Shown here piece by piece: positions 21,886 through 30,577 of a stretch of DNA of 47,027 nucleotides. The notes below the pieces were generated by a model. It ran no database searches. It worked only from the letters and a program-made list of their open reading frames with translations, and was not told where the DNA came from. The DNA lies in contig JAKAKI010000011.1 in NCBI GenBank assembly GCA_021813505.1, positions 1-47,027 on the forward strand. Reading direction: 5' to 3'. The first letter of the stretch is position 1. Each line of letters starts with the position of its first letter. The DNA comes from a bacterium (GTDB lineage: Bacteria > Zixibacteria > MSB-5A5 > WJJR01). The translations under genes and the position numbers were made by a program.

Positions 21886-24800
21886 TCACTGATGCGCGTG
21901 CGGGATCGATTCTTGCCCTGCCAGCCGTTCGATGGCGCGCTGCAATTCCTCGATCTGGAATGGAATGCGCAGAATCAGATCGCTGGCGGCGTCGGCCGAT
22001 TCCGGTGGGGCTTCGTCGCCGGTTACGACAATTACGGGCAGAGTCGGCATAAATTCCTTCAAGGCACCGGCGAACTCCCAGCCATTGGCGTCGGGTGTGG
22101 CGGCAACAATCGCCAGGTCGGTCACCTGCGGGGTGATCATCTCCATCGAGTTGGGCACGTCGGCCGACTGGACGTGATGTCCGAGCGACTCGAGCATGCT
22201 CACGATCAAATCGTTCATGGCACTTTGGAAATTTACCAGAACGATTTCGTGGATTGGCGGGTGTTCCATGATCTCCGCATCCGGGGCGGCAGGTATCGGT
22301 GCTTCATGCGGTGTGCTGTCAAAGAGCAACTCGAGCCCCAGGCGGTCGCCATCGCGAATCAGCCATCGGCCGCCCACGTGCATCTCAGGGGCGGTGTGCG
22401 GGGCCGAGGCGCTGGCGTTACGATCGCTAACCTGCATGCCGGTCAGGTCCGAGTCATCAACGGCAGTCACATCGGCGGGGAGCGCGGCTCCGATCAATGA
22501 CGAGCGAATCAGGCGGAGCGTGGTACGGCCGTTGTCGCCGAGGGTCAGCACGCTGAACTCGCTTCCTTCCATCTCATTGTCACGGCACAGACGCCGTCCC
22601 CGGTCGAGCAGCGTCTTGAGCCAGGACGGCTCCACTTCGATTTTCGACCGTGCCGAAAGATCCAAGTGCAAAGCGTCCTCTGTCTGCGCCGCCGCCCAGC
22701 CCAGAATCACGCTGTTGAGGTCTTCCGGTGATTCGGGTGGGCCATCGGCTTGAGTTTGATTATCCGGTGCAACAAGGTCGGTCGATTCCTCGGTGAACGG
22801 AATCGGCACCAGGCTCATGCCGGAACCGGCTGCCGCCAGAAACGCGACCCATTGGCCGGCGAGAGCAGTGTGCTCGTCTTCGAGTTGAGTCGCGCCGAAT
22901 CCAAAGGCCGTCAGCCATCCGGTGGCACGCGCGCCGTTGGCGCCTGAACCATCATGCGCCAGCTGCCAGGGCCAACAGACGGCCCAGGATGGTTCTCCGG
23001 CTTCGCCCCAGTGCGCACGCCAGTTGGCGTAGTGCTCTTCCTCGTGATTGCGGCGGATGTTCTCCCATTGCTGCTGGAGATCGAGCCGGGTGACACCCTC
23101 GGCAGGGATGGTCCGGAATTCAAAGGACCATGGCTCGACGCCCAGGTCCTGGTGAATCTTGTGATCGCGTCCCAACCAGGCGACAATTCGGGCGAGCCCC
23201 TCGGCGTTGCGCTGCCAGAGATAGAGTTCCACGGGACCCGGGAGTTCATCGGCCATGGCCCCAAAAAGCAATGCGAGGCGCTTGTCATCGGCGGGCGCAC
23301 CGAGAACCGCCTGAAGCTGGCTTAAGAGGTGGTCACGGCGTGTCTTGACGCCGTTGATCTGACGGCGGGCATTCAAATGGTGCTCCACCAGTTCCTGCCG
23401 CGCGCGTTCATCATGTTCGGCGGCTTCGATGATCGTGTTCTGCAATTCGGACTGAAGCAACTCGATGCGTTCGCTGGTCCGGTGGAGCTCCTGCTCCAAT
23501 TGCTGGAGCTTTTCGTCCGCGCTCTCCTGCTGTGCAGACTGAATGCTGGTGTGATGGGCGTCGAGTTCCTGCAACGCCCGGCGTTCTGTCTGGATTCGCT
23601 GGAGGAATTCGCGCTCACGTTCATCGAACATCAGACGGGTTGAATGGAGTTCCTGTTCGAGTGTGAGCTTTAATTCACGGACAGCGGCCAGTTGCGCGTT
23701 CAATTCGCCGATCGCCTTCGTAGCCGCCTGCTGTTGTGATTCCAGCGATTCCTGATAATGCGTTTGTGCTTCGGTGGCGGCCTGGCGGGCGGCGACCAGA
23801 TGAGCCGACAGTTGCTTTTCGCGCTCCTCGAGCAATTGCCGCGTGGAGGTCAATTCCTGTTCGACGGCGAGGCGTTCTTGCACCGCATTGCGCCGCTCGC
23901 CTTCAAGTTGGCCTTTGATGGCGTCCAATTCGGTCTGGCGCGCGGTCCGTTCGCTGTCGAGTTCCCGTTCGTGGAGAAGGTGCGCGGCGGCGAGTTCGGT
24001 TTCGCGCTCGATCCGTTCGGCAGTGAGGGCCGATTCGAGCTCCGCCACACTGTTGCTGGCCACCTGGAGGGCGTCTCGTTCCTTGGCGACTTTCTGCTGT
24101 TCGGCCAGAAGCATCGATTGCAGGTCGTCAATCCGCTGCATGAGAACCGCCTGGGTTTCCTGATTGGCGGCGGTGAGCTGTTCTTCGCGTTTGCGGGCAA
24201 TGGCGCGTTCGGCCTGCCGGTCCTGATTGATTTGATCGAGCCGCCGTCCCCATTCTGCGCGTTCGGTCTCGAAACGCGCAAGCGTCGCTTCGTGATCGCG
24301 GCGGGCATCCTCCCAGCGCTGCTGCATCTGGGCGGTGCGTTCCTGCTCGGCCGCGGCGGCCGCGGTGGCCTTGAGCTCGTAGCCGGCTTTTGTCTGATCA
24401 ATCGCATCGCGCGCTTGTGTCTGGATCGTCTGTGCCTGGGCGGCGAAATTGATTTCCAACGCGTGGCGCTCTTCGAGCCACTCGCGTTTGGCCTGGTTAT
24501 GTGTCTGCACATCGGCTTTGTGACGCTTTTGGAGTTCCTGGCGCTGGGCCTCCCATTCCTCGCGCGCCGTTGCCAGTTCCGCGGCAGCTTTTTCCTGCGC
24601 GGCGGCCAATTCTGACTGGGCGTTCGCCCGGAGCGCGGCCAGTTCCGCCTCGGCTTTCGTCTGCAGCGCGGCCATGCGCGCTTCGTGATCCTGATGGATC
24701 GACTGCTTCTCCTCTTCCCAAGAGACTCTCAACTCCTGGACGCGTTTCTCGTGGGCTTCGCGCTGCCGCTGCGCATCCTGGCGGTCGCGTTCCCATTCGG

Positions 24801-25671
24801 CGTGCGTGCTATCCAGTTGCTGGCGGGCGGCGTCGAGCTGGCGCGTGATGCGCGCCTCGGCGATGACGGCTGCGATATAGTCGGAGGCAGCGTAGAGGCG
24901 GCGGGCGCGGTCATCGTCGAAATGGGACGGAGAACGGTCGGCGAGGATGATCACGCCGAGAATCTGGCGGCCGGGGGTTCCGATGGTGCCGGTGGCCAAC
25001 GGCAGTCCGAGAACCGACTGGTATCCCTCCGGCTCCCACTCGGGGAAGAAGGCGCGGATTTCATCTGTGTTGCGGAAGAGACGGGCTTTGTGGGTTACCG
25101 CCAGCCGGTCAAAACCGGTCCCGCTGCCGCGAACGGATTCTGTTTGCTGCCTCAGTTTCTCCGACATGCCGCCCCAGCCAGTGAGAACCCATTCAGAACG
25201 GCCGGGATTGAAGAGCCACACGCCACCGCATTCCGCGCCGGCAGCGCGCACGATTTCTTTCAGCGAGAAATCGAGGATTTCGAGAAAGGCGTATGGCTGC
25301 GCGCTGATGTCGCGCAGACTATCGAACAAATCGAATCCGGCGCGCACATCATTGAGACGCTCGCGCTCCTCGGACAACTCACGCAGCCGCTCGATGGCGC
25401 CGGCGAGAACCAGCCCGATGCCGGCGGCGGCGGAGAGAGCAGACGTGACCTGCCACCAAGTCAGCCGTGTCGCCGATTCGACACCCGCTCCGGAAAGCCA
25501 CGGCCAGATGCCGGTGAGAACGGCGGAGAATAAGAAGAGTACCAATCCCGCGTAGACCCGTCGCCAGCCCATGAAGCCCAATGCCCAGTACCGTTCATGC
25601 GCACGAAATGCCGTAAGCAAAAGAGCAATGCCCGTGACCAGCGGTATCAAACCCAGTAAGATCGATTCCAT
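21886..25671 (-). CDS. Large membrane / GAF / long coiled-coil protein with degenerate receiver domain
   Basis: 1261 residues from ATG 25671. Three transmembrane helices (about 4-22, 38-57 and 75-92). A GAF-like domain covers about 115-280 (GGVWLFNPGRSEWVLTGWGG, then SVLGLPLATG and ILGVIILAD). About 530 residues of uninterrupted coiled coil follow (about 285-820, very rich in E, Q, R and A). A mixed region (about 830-1130) comes next, and then a CheY-like fold (about 1141-1252). In that last domain the paired acidic residues are Asn-Phe (LVNFQ), the phosphoacceptor Asp is Ala (about 1190) and the Lys of K-P-F is Arg (LRIPF). It is therefore a phosphorylation-independent pseudo-receiver. No kinase or output enzyme is attached; a scaffold or polar-organising role is inferred. 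Monocistronic. Confidence 0.8.
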   Translation of the reverse strand: MESILLGLIPLVTGIALLLTAFRAHERYWALGFMGWRRVYAGLVLFLFSAVLTGIWPWLSGAGVESATRLTWWQVTSALSAAAGIGLVLAGAIERLRELSEERERLNDVRAGFDLFDSLRDISAQPYAFLEILDFSLKEIVRAAGAECGGVWLFNPGRSEWVLTGWGGMSEKLRQQTESVRGSGTGFDRLAVTHKARLFRNTDEIRAFFPEWEPEGYQSVLGLPLATGTIGTPGRQILGVIILADRSPSHFDDDRARRLYAASDYIAAVIAEARITRQLDAARQQLDSTHAEWERDRQDAQRQREAHEKRVQELRVSWEEEKQSIHQDHEARMAALQTKAEAELAALRANAQSELAAAQEKAAAELATAREEWEAQRQELQKRHKADVQTHNQAKREWLEERHALEINFAAQAQTIQTQARDAIDQTKAGYELKATAAAAAEQERTAQMQQRWEDARRDHEATLARFETERAEWGRRLDQINQDRQAERAIARKREEQLTAANQETQAVLMQRIDDLQSMLLAEQQKVAKERDALQVASNSVAELESALTAERIERETELAAAHLLHERELDSERTARQTELDAIKGQLEGERRNAVQERLAVEQELTSTRQLLEEREKQLSAHLVAARQAATEAQTHYQESLESQQQAATKAIGELNAQLAAVRELKLTLEQELHSTRLMFDEREREFLQRIQTERRALQELDAHHTSIQSAQQESADEKLQQLEQELHRTSERIELLQSELQNTIIEAAEHDERARQELVEHHLNARRQINGVKTRRDHLLSQLQAVLGAPADDKRLALLFGAMADELPGPVELYLWQRNAEGLARIVAWLGRDHKIHQDLGVEPWSFEFRTIPAEGVTRLDLQQQWENIRRNHEEEHYANWRAHWGEAGEPSWAVCWPWQLAHDGSGANGARATGWLTAFGFGATQLEDEHTALAGQWVAFLAAAGSGMSLVPIPFTEESTDLVAPDNQTQADGPPESPEDLNSVILGWAAAQTEDALHLDLSARSKIEVEPSWLKTLLDRGRRLCRDNEMEGSEFSVLTLGDNGRTTLRLIRSSLIGAALPADVTAVDDSDLTGMQVSDRNASASAPHTAPEMHVGGRWLIRDGDRLGLELLFDSTPHEAPIPAAPDAEIMEHPPIHEIVLVNFQSAMNDLIVSMLESLGHHVQSADVPNSMEMITPQVTDLAIVAATPDANGWEFAGALKEFMPTLPVIVVTGDEAPPESADAASDLILRIPFQIEELQRAIERLAGQESIPHAHQ

Positions 25672-25968
25672 TATTTTCTCGCTCCCCTCAGTACCATTGG
25701 CGGGTAACAGCCCCGTAAATTCCAACAACGGAACCCGTAGTAAGACAACGGGTCACGCGTGTCAAGAGAAAACGCGTCCGGGTCCGTGCGGCGGTTATAT
25801 AGTCGCCGAGGTTTAAGGCTTTGTCAGGTAATTAGTTCGCATCGCTCCCCCTGGAATCATTTTCGAATCTTTATGGCGGTATCTCCGTCTTTATATTATA
25901 ACCATGGCAGCGACATTGGACCACCGTCCGACGGGCGCAAGTGCTGATTTCTGAATGAGGTAAAACAA

Positions 25969-26190
25969 ATGAGCGATTCACAAGGCGGACATAACAAGGA
26001 CGATCGCAGCCGGCTGGTCGGCGGGATCATTGTGGGCGGTATCGGCATGGTTTTCCTGCTTTCGAATCTGAATGTGATTCCGCGCATCGGCCGGATGTGG
26101 CCTTTGTTTCTGGTAGTGGTCGGTTTCGCCTTGCTGGTGGGAGCGATGCGTGGGCGGGGCGGATCGGAAACGGGATCGTCCTCGTCGTAA
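25969..26190 (+). CDS. Small membrane protein with LiaI/LiaF-like TM region (DUF5668 type)
   Basis: 73 residues. After a hydrophilic start (DSQGGHNKDDRS) there are two helices: GGIIVGGIGMVFLLSNL and MWPLFLVVVGFALLVGAM. The G-x-x-[FL]-L-L-x-N-L ... WP-L pattern is that of the LiaI/LiaF-like transmembrane region. Such proteins are linked to envelope-stress sensing in some bacteria, but the standalone form has no assigned role. RBS GAGGT lies 8 nt before the ATG. The CPBP protease gene follows 36 nt downstream on the same strand. Confidence 0.8.
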   Translation: MSDSQGGHNKDDRSRLVGGIIVGGIGMVFLLSNLNVIPRIGRMWPLFLVVVGFALLVGAMRGRGGSETGSSSS

Positions 26191-26226
26191 TTCCACCGCG
26201 GTCTTCTCCTTAATCCCAAACACAAT

Positions 26227-27024
26227 TTGGACAATCCCTATCATCAACCTGTGGGCGGTGAGCCGCCGGGCTCCAAGCCGCAGGATCCGATACTGTCGAG
26301 TCCGCCACCCGAGGACGCCTCGGCCGCACCACCTAAGAAATCACCGGGACGCGACACTTATGTCTGGGTGGTTTTCGGGATTCTCCTTTTGGCGTGGCCT
26401 TTGGCGGCGATTTTCACCGCACCGTCCGGCTTGAATGATCAGGCGGTCTACATTATGGCCGCGCGAAGCACGGTGTATTTCAACACGGGGCTGATGTCGT
26501 GGCTGATGTTCTTTCTGGTGTGGTCGGCGCAGCGCGCCGCCGGGCGGCCTTTGCGTGAGATTGGATTCGCATCACCCAGAACGTCCGATCCGCTCATCGC
26601 ATTGGGGTTCCTGGTTGGGGCGAATGTCGTACTGAACGGTCTGGCGTGGCTCTTCAAGGCGGCCGGACTGGAGGTGCCGGATCTGGCGGTGAAGGCGCTG
26701 CTGCCGGTGACGAACACGGAGCGATTCTACTGGGTGCTGCTGTCGATTTCGGCCGGTGTGTGCGAGGAGAGCTGCTTTCGCGGATTTCTCCTGACGCAGG
26801 GGAAGCGGCTGATCCCATGGCCGACGGTGCTGGTTCTGGTCACGTCCGTTGCCTTTGGGGCGGGGCATCTGTATCAGGGGGTCGCGGGGGGCGTGCTCAT
26901 CATGCTGTACGGTGTGATGTTCTGTGTGCTGCGTTTGTGGCGGGGAAGTCTGTGGCCGGGGGTTTGGGCGCACATCTGGCAGGACATGGGCGCGATGGCG
27001 CTGGGGAGATGGACGGGATTTTAG
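26227..27024 (+). CDS. CPBP family intramembrane metalloprotease
   Basis: 265 residues, TTG start at 26227 (no strong RBS; start uncertain). A Pro-rich cytoplasmic lead of about 40 residues precedes six to eight membrane helices. The CPBP (ABI/Rce1) catalytic motifs are present in order: EESCFRG (E-E-x3-R), FGAGHL (F-x3-H) and HIWQD (H-x3-D/N). These proteins cleave or bind prenylated or peptide substrates in the membrane. It sits 36 nt behind the LiaI-like gene, so the pair may be co-transcribed and act in envelope maintenance (inference). Confidence 0.88.
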   Translation: MDNPYHQPVGGEPPGSKPQDPILSSPPPEDASAAPPKKSPGRDTYVWVVFGILLLAWPLAAIFTAPSGLNDQAVYIMAARSTVYFNTGLMSWLMFFLVWSAQRAAGRPLREIGFASPRTSDPLIALGFLVGANVVLNGLAWLFKAAGLEVPDLAVKALLPVTNTERFYWVLLSISAGVCEESCFRGFLLTQGKRLIPWPTVLVLVTSVAFGAGHLYQGVAGGVLIMLYGVMFCVLRLWRGSLWPGVWAHIWQDMGAMALGRWTGF

Positions 27025-27033
27025 AAGGGCGAC

Positions 27034-27058
27034 GTGGACAAAGAGGACGAAGTGGACC
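27034..27058. repeat. Period-9 tandem repeat (GTGGACnnA)
   Basis: GTGGACAAA, GAGGACGAA and GTGGAC units lie between the convergent CPBP and M23 genes. Confidence 0.65.
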
Positions 27059-27067
27059 TGCACAGAG

Positions 27068-28546
27068 CTAAGGGTAGCAGGTGGGGGCGTGCGGGGCGGG
27101 GGCGCCGGCGAAGACAACGTCAATTGAGTTCAGGATATCGAACACATCAAAGAGCCGGTTGAAGTCGAGATCACCGGACCAGTACGGAAACGGTGCATTG
27201 GGTGATCCAGCGAAGACGAAGTCGATCATCTGTAACACGTCGAACACATCACGCAGGCCATCGTGGTTGCAGTCACCCACGAGGTAATCCGGAATGAGCG
27301 ACAGAGCAACGGGGGCGCCGGGGTTGACGATGTTGGTATCGAGCGTCAGGTACCCGCTGCGCTGAAACTGCAGCCGCGTCTTGCCGAGCGTTCCGCCCGG
27401 AAACGTAAAATCGCCATGTAGATTCACGGTCGTCTGCGGCGCTCCGGGGAGATCGGGGGCGCGGACGACAGTCCCCGAGGAATCGGGATCACCGTCACAG
27501 GGGATCGCGGAGCCGGACATCGTGAAATAGTTCGCGGTGGCCACCTGCATGCTGTCGGCGGTCGCGTTGCCACTGCGATCGTACGCGGTCACCTTCACCC
27601 ACCAGGGACCATTGTTGAAGCTCTCCGTGTGCCACGCCTGAGTGGCGTCGCTGGCCTCAACCACCGAGTCAGCGTCGGTGTTCGTCACGATGAAATAGTA
27701 ATCGCGAATGTCGTAATCGCCATAGGTGTTGTAGGTGGCGTCATCCTGATAGATCACATTCACGTTCTGATCCCAGAACAACTGGCCGGTGAAGATGAAG
27801 GAGGTGATCGGTCCGGTCGAGAAGGTGTCGTTGCGGATCTCGTAGGTGATCCGATACGGCGCGAGCCGCCAGAAGGGATCTTGAATCTTGTCGTCGACGC
27901 GGGCGATGATATCGACCGCTCCGGACAACGTGCTGCCGGAGGGGTAGTACGTATGCGTGTTGTTCGGGAAGAAGGCGAACTGGTCGCCGGTGGCGACGGT
28001 GCGGAAGACCGGCGGCGCGGTGTCGGCGATGGCCACGAGTTCATCGAGCGGGTTGGCGATAAACGCCCAATTGGATGCCCAGGGATACCCGGAATTGCGG
28101 ATTTTCACAAAGTGGCAGTGGTGGAAATTGGCAATTGGCCAGGTGACCAGATCGCCCAGGTAGGTGCCCTCCGGGACAAAATCGCCTGGCAATACCTGGA
28201 TCGTGGGCTGATCGAGATGCGCATACAGCCAGCCGTCGCATTCGGCGGTTCCGGGCAGATCGCCAATGGCGACGCGCCAATGCAGACTGGCGGAGGTGGT
28301 GAGGACCGCTTTGACATAACCCGATTTCACGGCATAAACCGGCTGACCCGGTATCCCCATGACATCGATCCCCGGGTGCAGGTAGGGCGCGCCACCGTAC
28401 CACTGGTACTCGCCGTAGGAGTTGCCGAGATTGTGCGATGTCGTAAGCGGTTCGAGAGGCCAGTTGATCGCCCAAGCGGTCGCCGCCAGACCCAGCAGGG
28501 CCAGGACAGTCACAGGCAGCAGGCGTGCGGGCGGTAGAGGTCTCAT
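27068..28546 (-). CDS. Secreted M23-like peptidase with two C-terminal dockerin-like repeats
   Basis: 492 residues. Signal peptide about 1-26. A lysostaphin-type M23 domain follows: HPGIDV (H-x3-D), VYAVKSGYV, YAHLDQ and HHCHF (H-x-H), all of which correspond to zinc and catalytic positions. The middle (about 180-390) looks like beta-sandwich modules. The last 70 residues are two dockerin-like repeats, GDCNHDGLRDVFDVLQMIDF and GDLDFNRLFDVFDILNSIDV, related to the remnant at 128-324. It probably cuts peptidoglycan or a surface protein outside the cell. The start at 28546 is chosen from the signal peptide; no clear RBS. No cohesin partner is in the window. Confidence 0.85.
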   Translation of the reverse strand: MRPLPPARLLPVTVLALLGLAATAWAINWPLEPLTTSHNLGNSYGEYQWYGGAPYLHPGIDVMGIPGQPVYAVKSGYVKAVLTTSASLHWRVAIGDLPGTAECDGWLYAHLDQPTIQVLPGDFVPEGTYLGDLVTWPIANFHHCHFVKIRNSGYPWASNWAFIANPLDELVAIADTAPPVFRTVATGDQFAFFPNNTHTYYPSGSTLSGAVDIIARVDDKIQDPFWRLAPYRITYEIRNDTFSTGPITSFIFTGQLFWDQNVNVIYQDDATYNTYGDYDIRDYYFIVTNTDADSVVEASDATQAWHTESFNNGPWWVKVTAYDRSGNATADSMQVATANYFTMSGSAIPCDGDPDSSGTVVRAPDLPGAPQTTVNLHGDFTFPGGTLGKTRLQFQRSGYLTLDTNIVNPGAPVALSLIPDYLVGDCNHDGLRDVFDVLQMIDFVFAGSPNAPFPYWSGDLDFNRLFDVFDILNSIDVVFAGAPAPHAPTCYP

Positions 28547-28689
28547 TGGGTCAGGTCGTCCGGGACTTACGTACCCCAAAAGATAACGCAAATTGACAGA
28601 AATGGCACCTGGAAAGGTGGGCGGCGACTTGGGATGGAAGGGCGTGTTGAAAAACTCGTTCAATCGATATCACTATCGAATCAATGGTG

Positions 28690-28759
28690 GGGAGGGCGAG
28701 GCTCCTGCCGAGCCTCCTTCCCGCGCGGAAACATGGCTCGGCAGGAGCCTCGCCCTCCC
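28690..28759. repeat. Perfect 25-bp palindromic dispersed repeat, copy 3
   Basis: Arms 28690-28714 and 28735-28759, perfect complements with a 20-nt loop containing CCCGCGCGG. Same arms as 3136-3204. Confidence 0.9.
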
Positions 28760-28836
28760 GCAACCACAATGCGCGCTGAGAGTGGTCGTCAGGCCAATTC
28801 AAGAGCCCTGGAAGCCCATGCAGTCCCCAAATTAGA

Positions 28837-28863
28837 ACGGCCCCGCGTATCCCGCGGGGCCGT
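28837..28863. terminator. GC-rich hairpin without T-run
   Basis: ACGGCCCCGCG-TATCC-CGCGGGGCCGT, perfect 11-bp stem, then CGTCCCCC. It could end a transcript or be another repeat. No gene runs into it directly. Confidence 0.4.
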
Positions 28864-29240
28864 CGTCCCCCAATGGTGCCGGGGCTTCCCGTCCTTCCAT
28901 GGCCGGGTCACCCGGGTCATTCACGGTGCTGGCATCCTGCACACAAGCCTGGCAGCCTGTTTGGTGCTCCTGCTCGGCATCATGGTGGGTTTGATCCGCA
29001 CGCTGCGTTCCTTCACCCAACCTCAATACAAACTACGAGTTTGGTTATTCCCAGGTTTCCGGGAATTTTTTGGGGGATTAGGGGGGGCGCGGGGGTGAGG
29101 GCGCTGCCGCGCGGCGGTTACTTCCCCTCGGCCTCGCCACATTTGCCCTGCCGCGCTCCACCATCCGCGTCATCGCCTTCGGCGATGCCACTCCTGGTGG
29201 GCCACCAAGGCGGTACACAATTGTCAATACTGTGTGGAGC

Positions 29241-29274
29241 ATGACATTGGCATGACACGCAGGACAATTATTAT
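29241..29274 (+). promoter_or_regulatory. Pho-box-like direct repeat with -10 element before the NapH-like gene
   Basis: ATGACA-TTGGC-ATGACA (29241-29257; minus strand TGTCAT-GCCAA-TGTCAT) is followed after 11 nt by TATTAT (29269-29274), 38 nt before the ATG at 29313. In PhoB-dependent promoters the box replaces the -35 and lies about 10-11 bp from the -10 (established); the same spacing here suggests activation. Confidence 0.65.
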
Positions 29275-29312
29275 CCGAATTTGGGGTCGATTGCGGGGTG
29301 GGAGGTGTCGAA

Positions 29313-30434
29313 ATGGAGACTGGAGAGTCGACTGAGGGCACGATGACAACGCAACCTGTCGCCATGCCAGATTCAGCGGCGCCGGTGAAAGAGCGGATCA
29401 GGATCATCCGCCGGAAAACCAACGGGCAGACCGATTGGCGGTTCTGGTCGCAGGTGTTTTGGACCGGAATCTGTCTTTGGATCGGGTGGGAGTTCTGGCG
29501 TTTTGTCAAATTCTATGAGACAGGTGCGGTGGGGACACCGCCTGGACGGCCGGCCGGAGCGGAGGCATTCCTCCCTATTTCAGGGCTATTGGGGATCAAG
29601 GACTGGATTGTCAACGGTGTGCTTAACCACATCCATCCGGCAGCGACCATCATTCTGGGGCTGGCGCTGGTGTCATCGGTGGTGTTAAAGAAGTCGTTTT
29701 GTGGATGGGTGTGCCCGATCGGGTTTGTTTCGGAGGCGGTCGGGACTACCGGTCAGAAGATCCATCGCTGGAAGGGACGTCTGCCGAAGGCGCTCGACTG
29801 GCCATTGCGGTCGGTCAAGTACCTGCTGCTGGCGTTCTTTGTGTGGGCGATCATCCTGCAGATGTCGCCGTCGGCCCTGGCGGCGTTCATCCAGTCGCCG
29901 TACAACAAGGTCGCCGACATTAAGATGTTGAAGTTCTTTACAGAGATGGACTCAGAGTCGCTTTGGATTCTTGGCGGGCTGTTTGTACTGGGGTTTGCCG
30001 TGAGCGGGTTCTGGTGCCGGTTTCTCTGTCCGTACGGGGCGTTGGCGGGGCTTGTCAGCTTCCTCTCCCCGTTCAAGATCACGCGCGTGGCGAGTGCGTG
30101 TATCGACTGCAACAAATGCAACGTCGCTTGTCCCGCACATATTCCGGTGATGCAACTGGCACGGGTACGGTCGGACGAGTGCAACAGTTGCATGGCGTGT
30201 GTCGATGTGTGTCCGAGTTCGGAAGCACTCAACCTGTCGCTGCCGAAAAATCGCGCGCGTGTGTCACGACTGGGGGCGCTGGTCGCGGTGACGGGAATCT
30301 TCGTGGCCGGAATCGGGATTGCTCAATTGACCGGGCACTGGCAGACGTCGATTACTTCCGAAGAATACTCGCAGAGGATCCCGCACATCAACGATGCGAT
30401 CTACTTCCACAATCGCGGGGCGGTACAGGAGTAG
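29313..30434 (+). CDS. NapH/CcoG-like polyferredoxin membrane protein
   Basis: 373 residues, ATG 29313 behind GGGAGG (7-nt gap); an upstream GTG at 29298 is less likely. Membrane helices alternate with the conserved CGWVCPIGF and CRFLCPYGAL motifs of the NapH/NosR type. Two 4Fe-4S clusters follow: C-x2-C-x2-C-x3-CP (CIDCNKCNVACP) and CNSCMACVDVCP. A last helix precedes a short tail. Such proteins pass electrons from the quinol pool to periplasmic reductases or mature copper enzymes. No nap, nos or cco genes are nearby, so the partner is unknown. A Pho-box-like promoter precedes it. Confidence 0.88.
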   Translation: METGESTEGTMTTQPVAMPDSAAPVKERIRIIRRKTNGQTDWRFWSQVFWTGICLWIGWEFWRFVKFYETGAVGTPPGRPAGAEAFLPISGLLGIKDWIVNGVLNHIHPAATIILGLALVSSVVLKKSFCGWVCPIGFVSEAVGTTGQKIHRWKGRLPKALDWPLRSVKYLLLAFFVWAIILQMSPSALAAFIQSPYNKVADIKMLKFFTEMDSESLWILGGLFVLGFAVSGFWCRFLCPYGALAGLVSFLSPFKITRVASACIDCNKCNVACPAHIPVMQLARVRSDECNSCMACVDVCPSSEALNLSLPKNRARVSRLGALVAVTGIFVAGIGIAQLTGHWQTSITSEEYSQRIPHINDAIYFHNRGAVQE

Positions 30435-30441
30435 GGTGGCC

Positions 30442-30470
30442 TGGGAATAATGGGAAGAATGGGAAGTATG
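30442..30470. repeat. Period-9 tandem repeat (ATGGGAAGN)
   Basis: GGGAATAATGGGAAGAATGG and the next unit, starting just after the NapH-like stop codon. A GTGGGC/GCCCAC repeat pair follows (about 30507-30575). Confidence 0.65.
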
Positions 30471-30577
30471 CCCGCCTGCAGGAATCGAGCGGTGCGCCAA
30501 TAGCAGGGTGGGCTCGGCCCACCTCGGTTTCACGAGAGCGCGTTCGTCGCGGCAGGAATCGGTGGGCGCAGCCCACG

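Larger units (their letters stand above)
28547..29312. other. Long gap between M23 peptidase and NapH-like gene
   Basis: In order: a single MITE-type end GGGCGTGTTGAAAAAC (about 28641), the 25-bp palindrome 28690-28759, a hairpin 28837-28863, about 350 bp in which I see no gene on either strand, and the control region of the NapH-like gene (29241-29305). Confidence 0.7.

Noticed and set aside
25870-25899. Possible promoter with TATATT/TATTAT before the LiaI-like gene
   Set aside because: AT-rich -10-like sequence is present but no -35 with proper spacing could be fixed.
27629-28537. 302-codon plus-strand frame
   Set aside because: Antisense to the M23 peptidase with preserved zinc motifs.
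28832-29098. Small frames between the M23 and NapH-like genes
   Set aside because: No RBS, no motif, and composition like the surrounding non-coding DNA.
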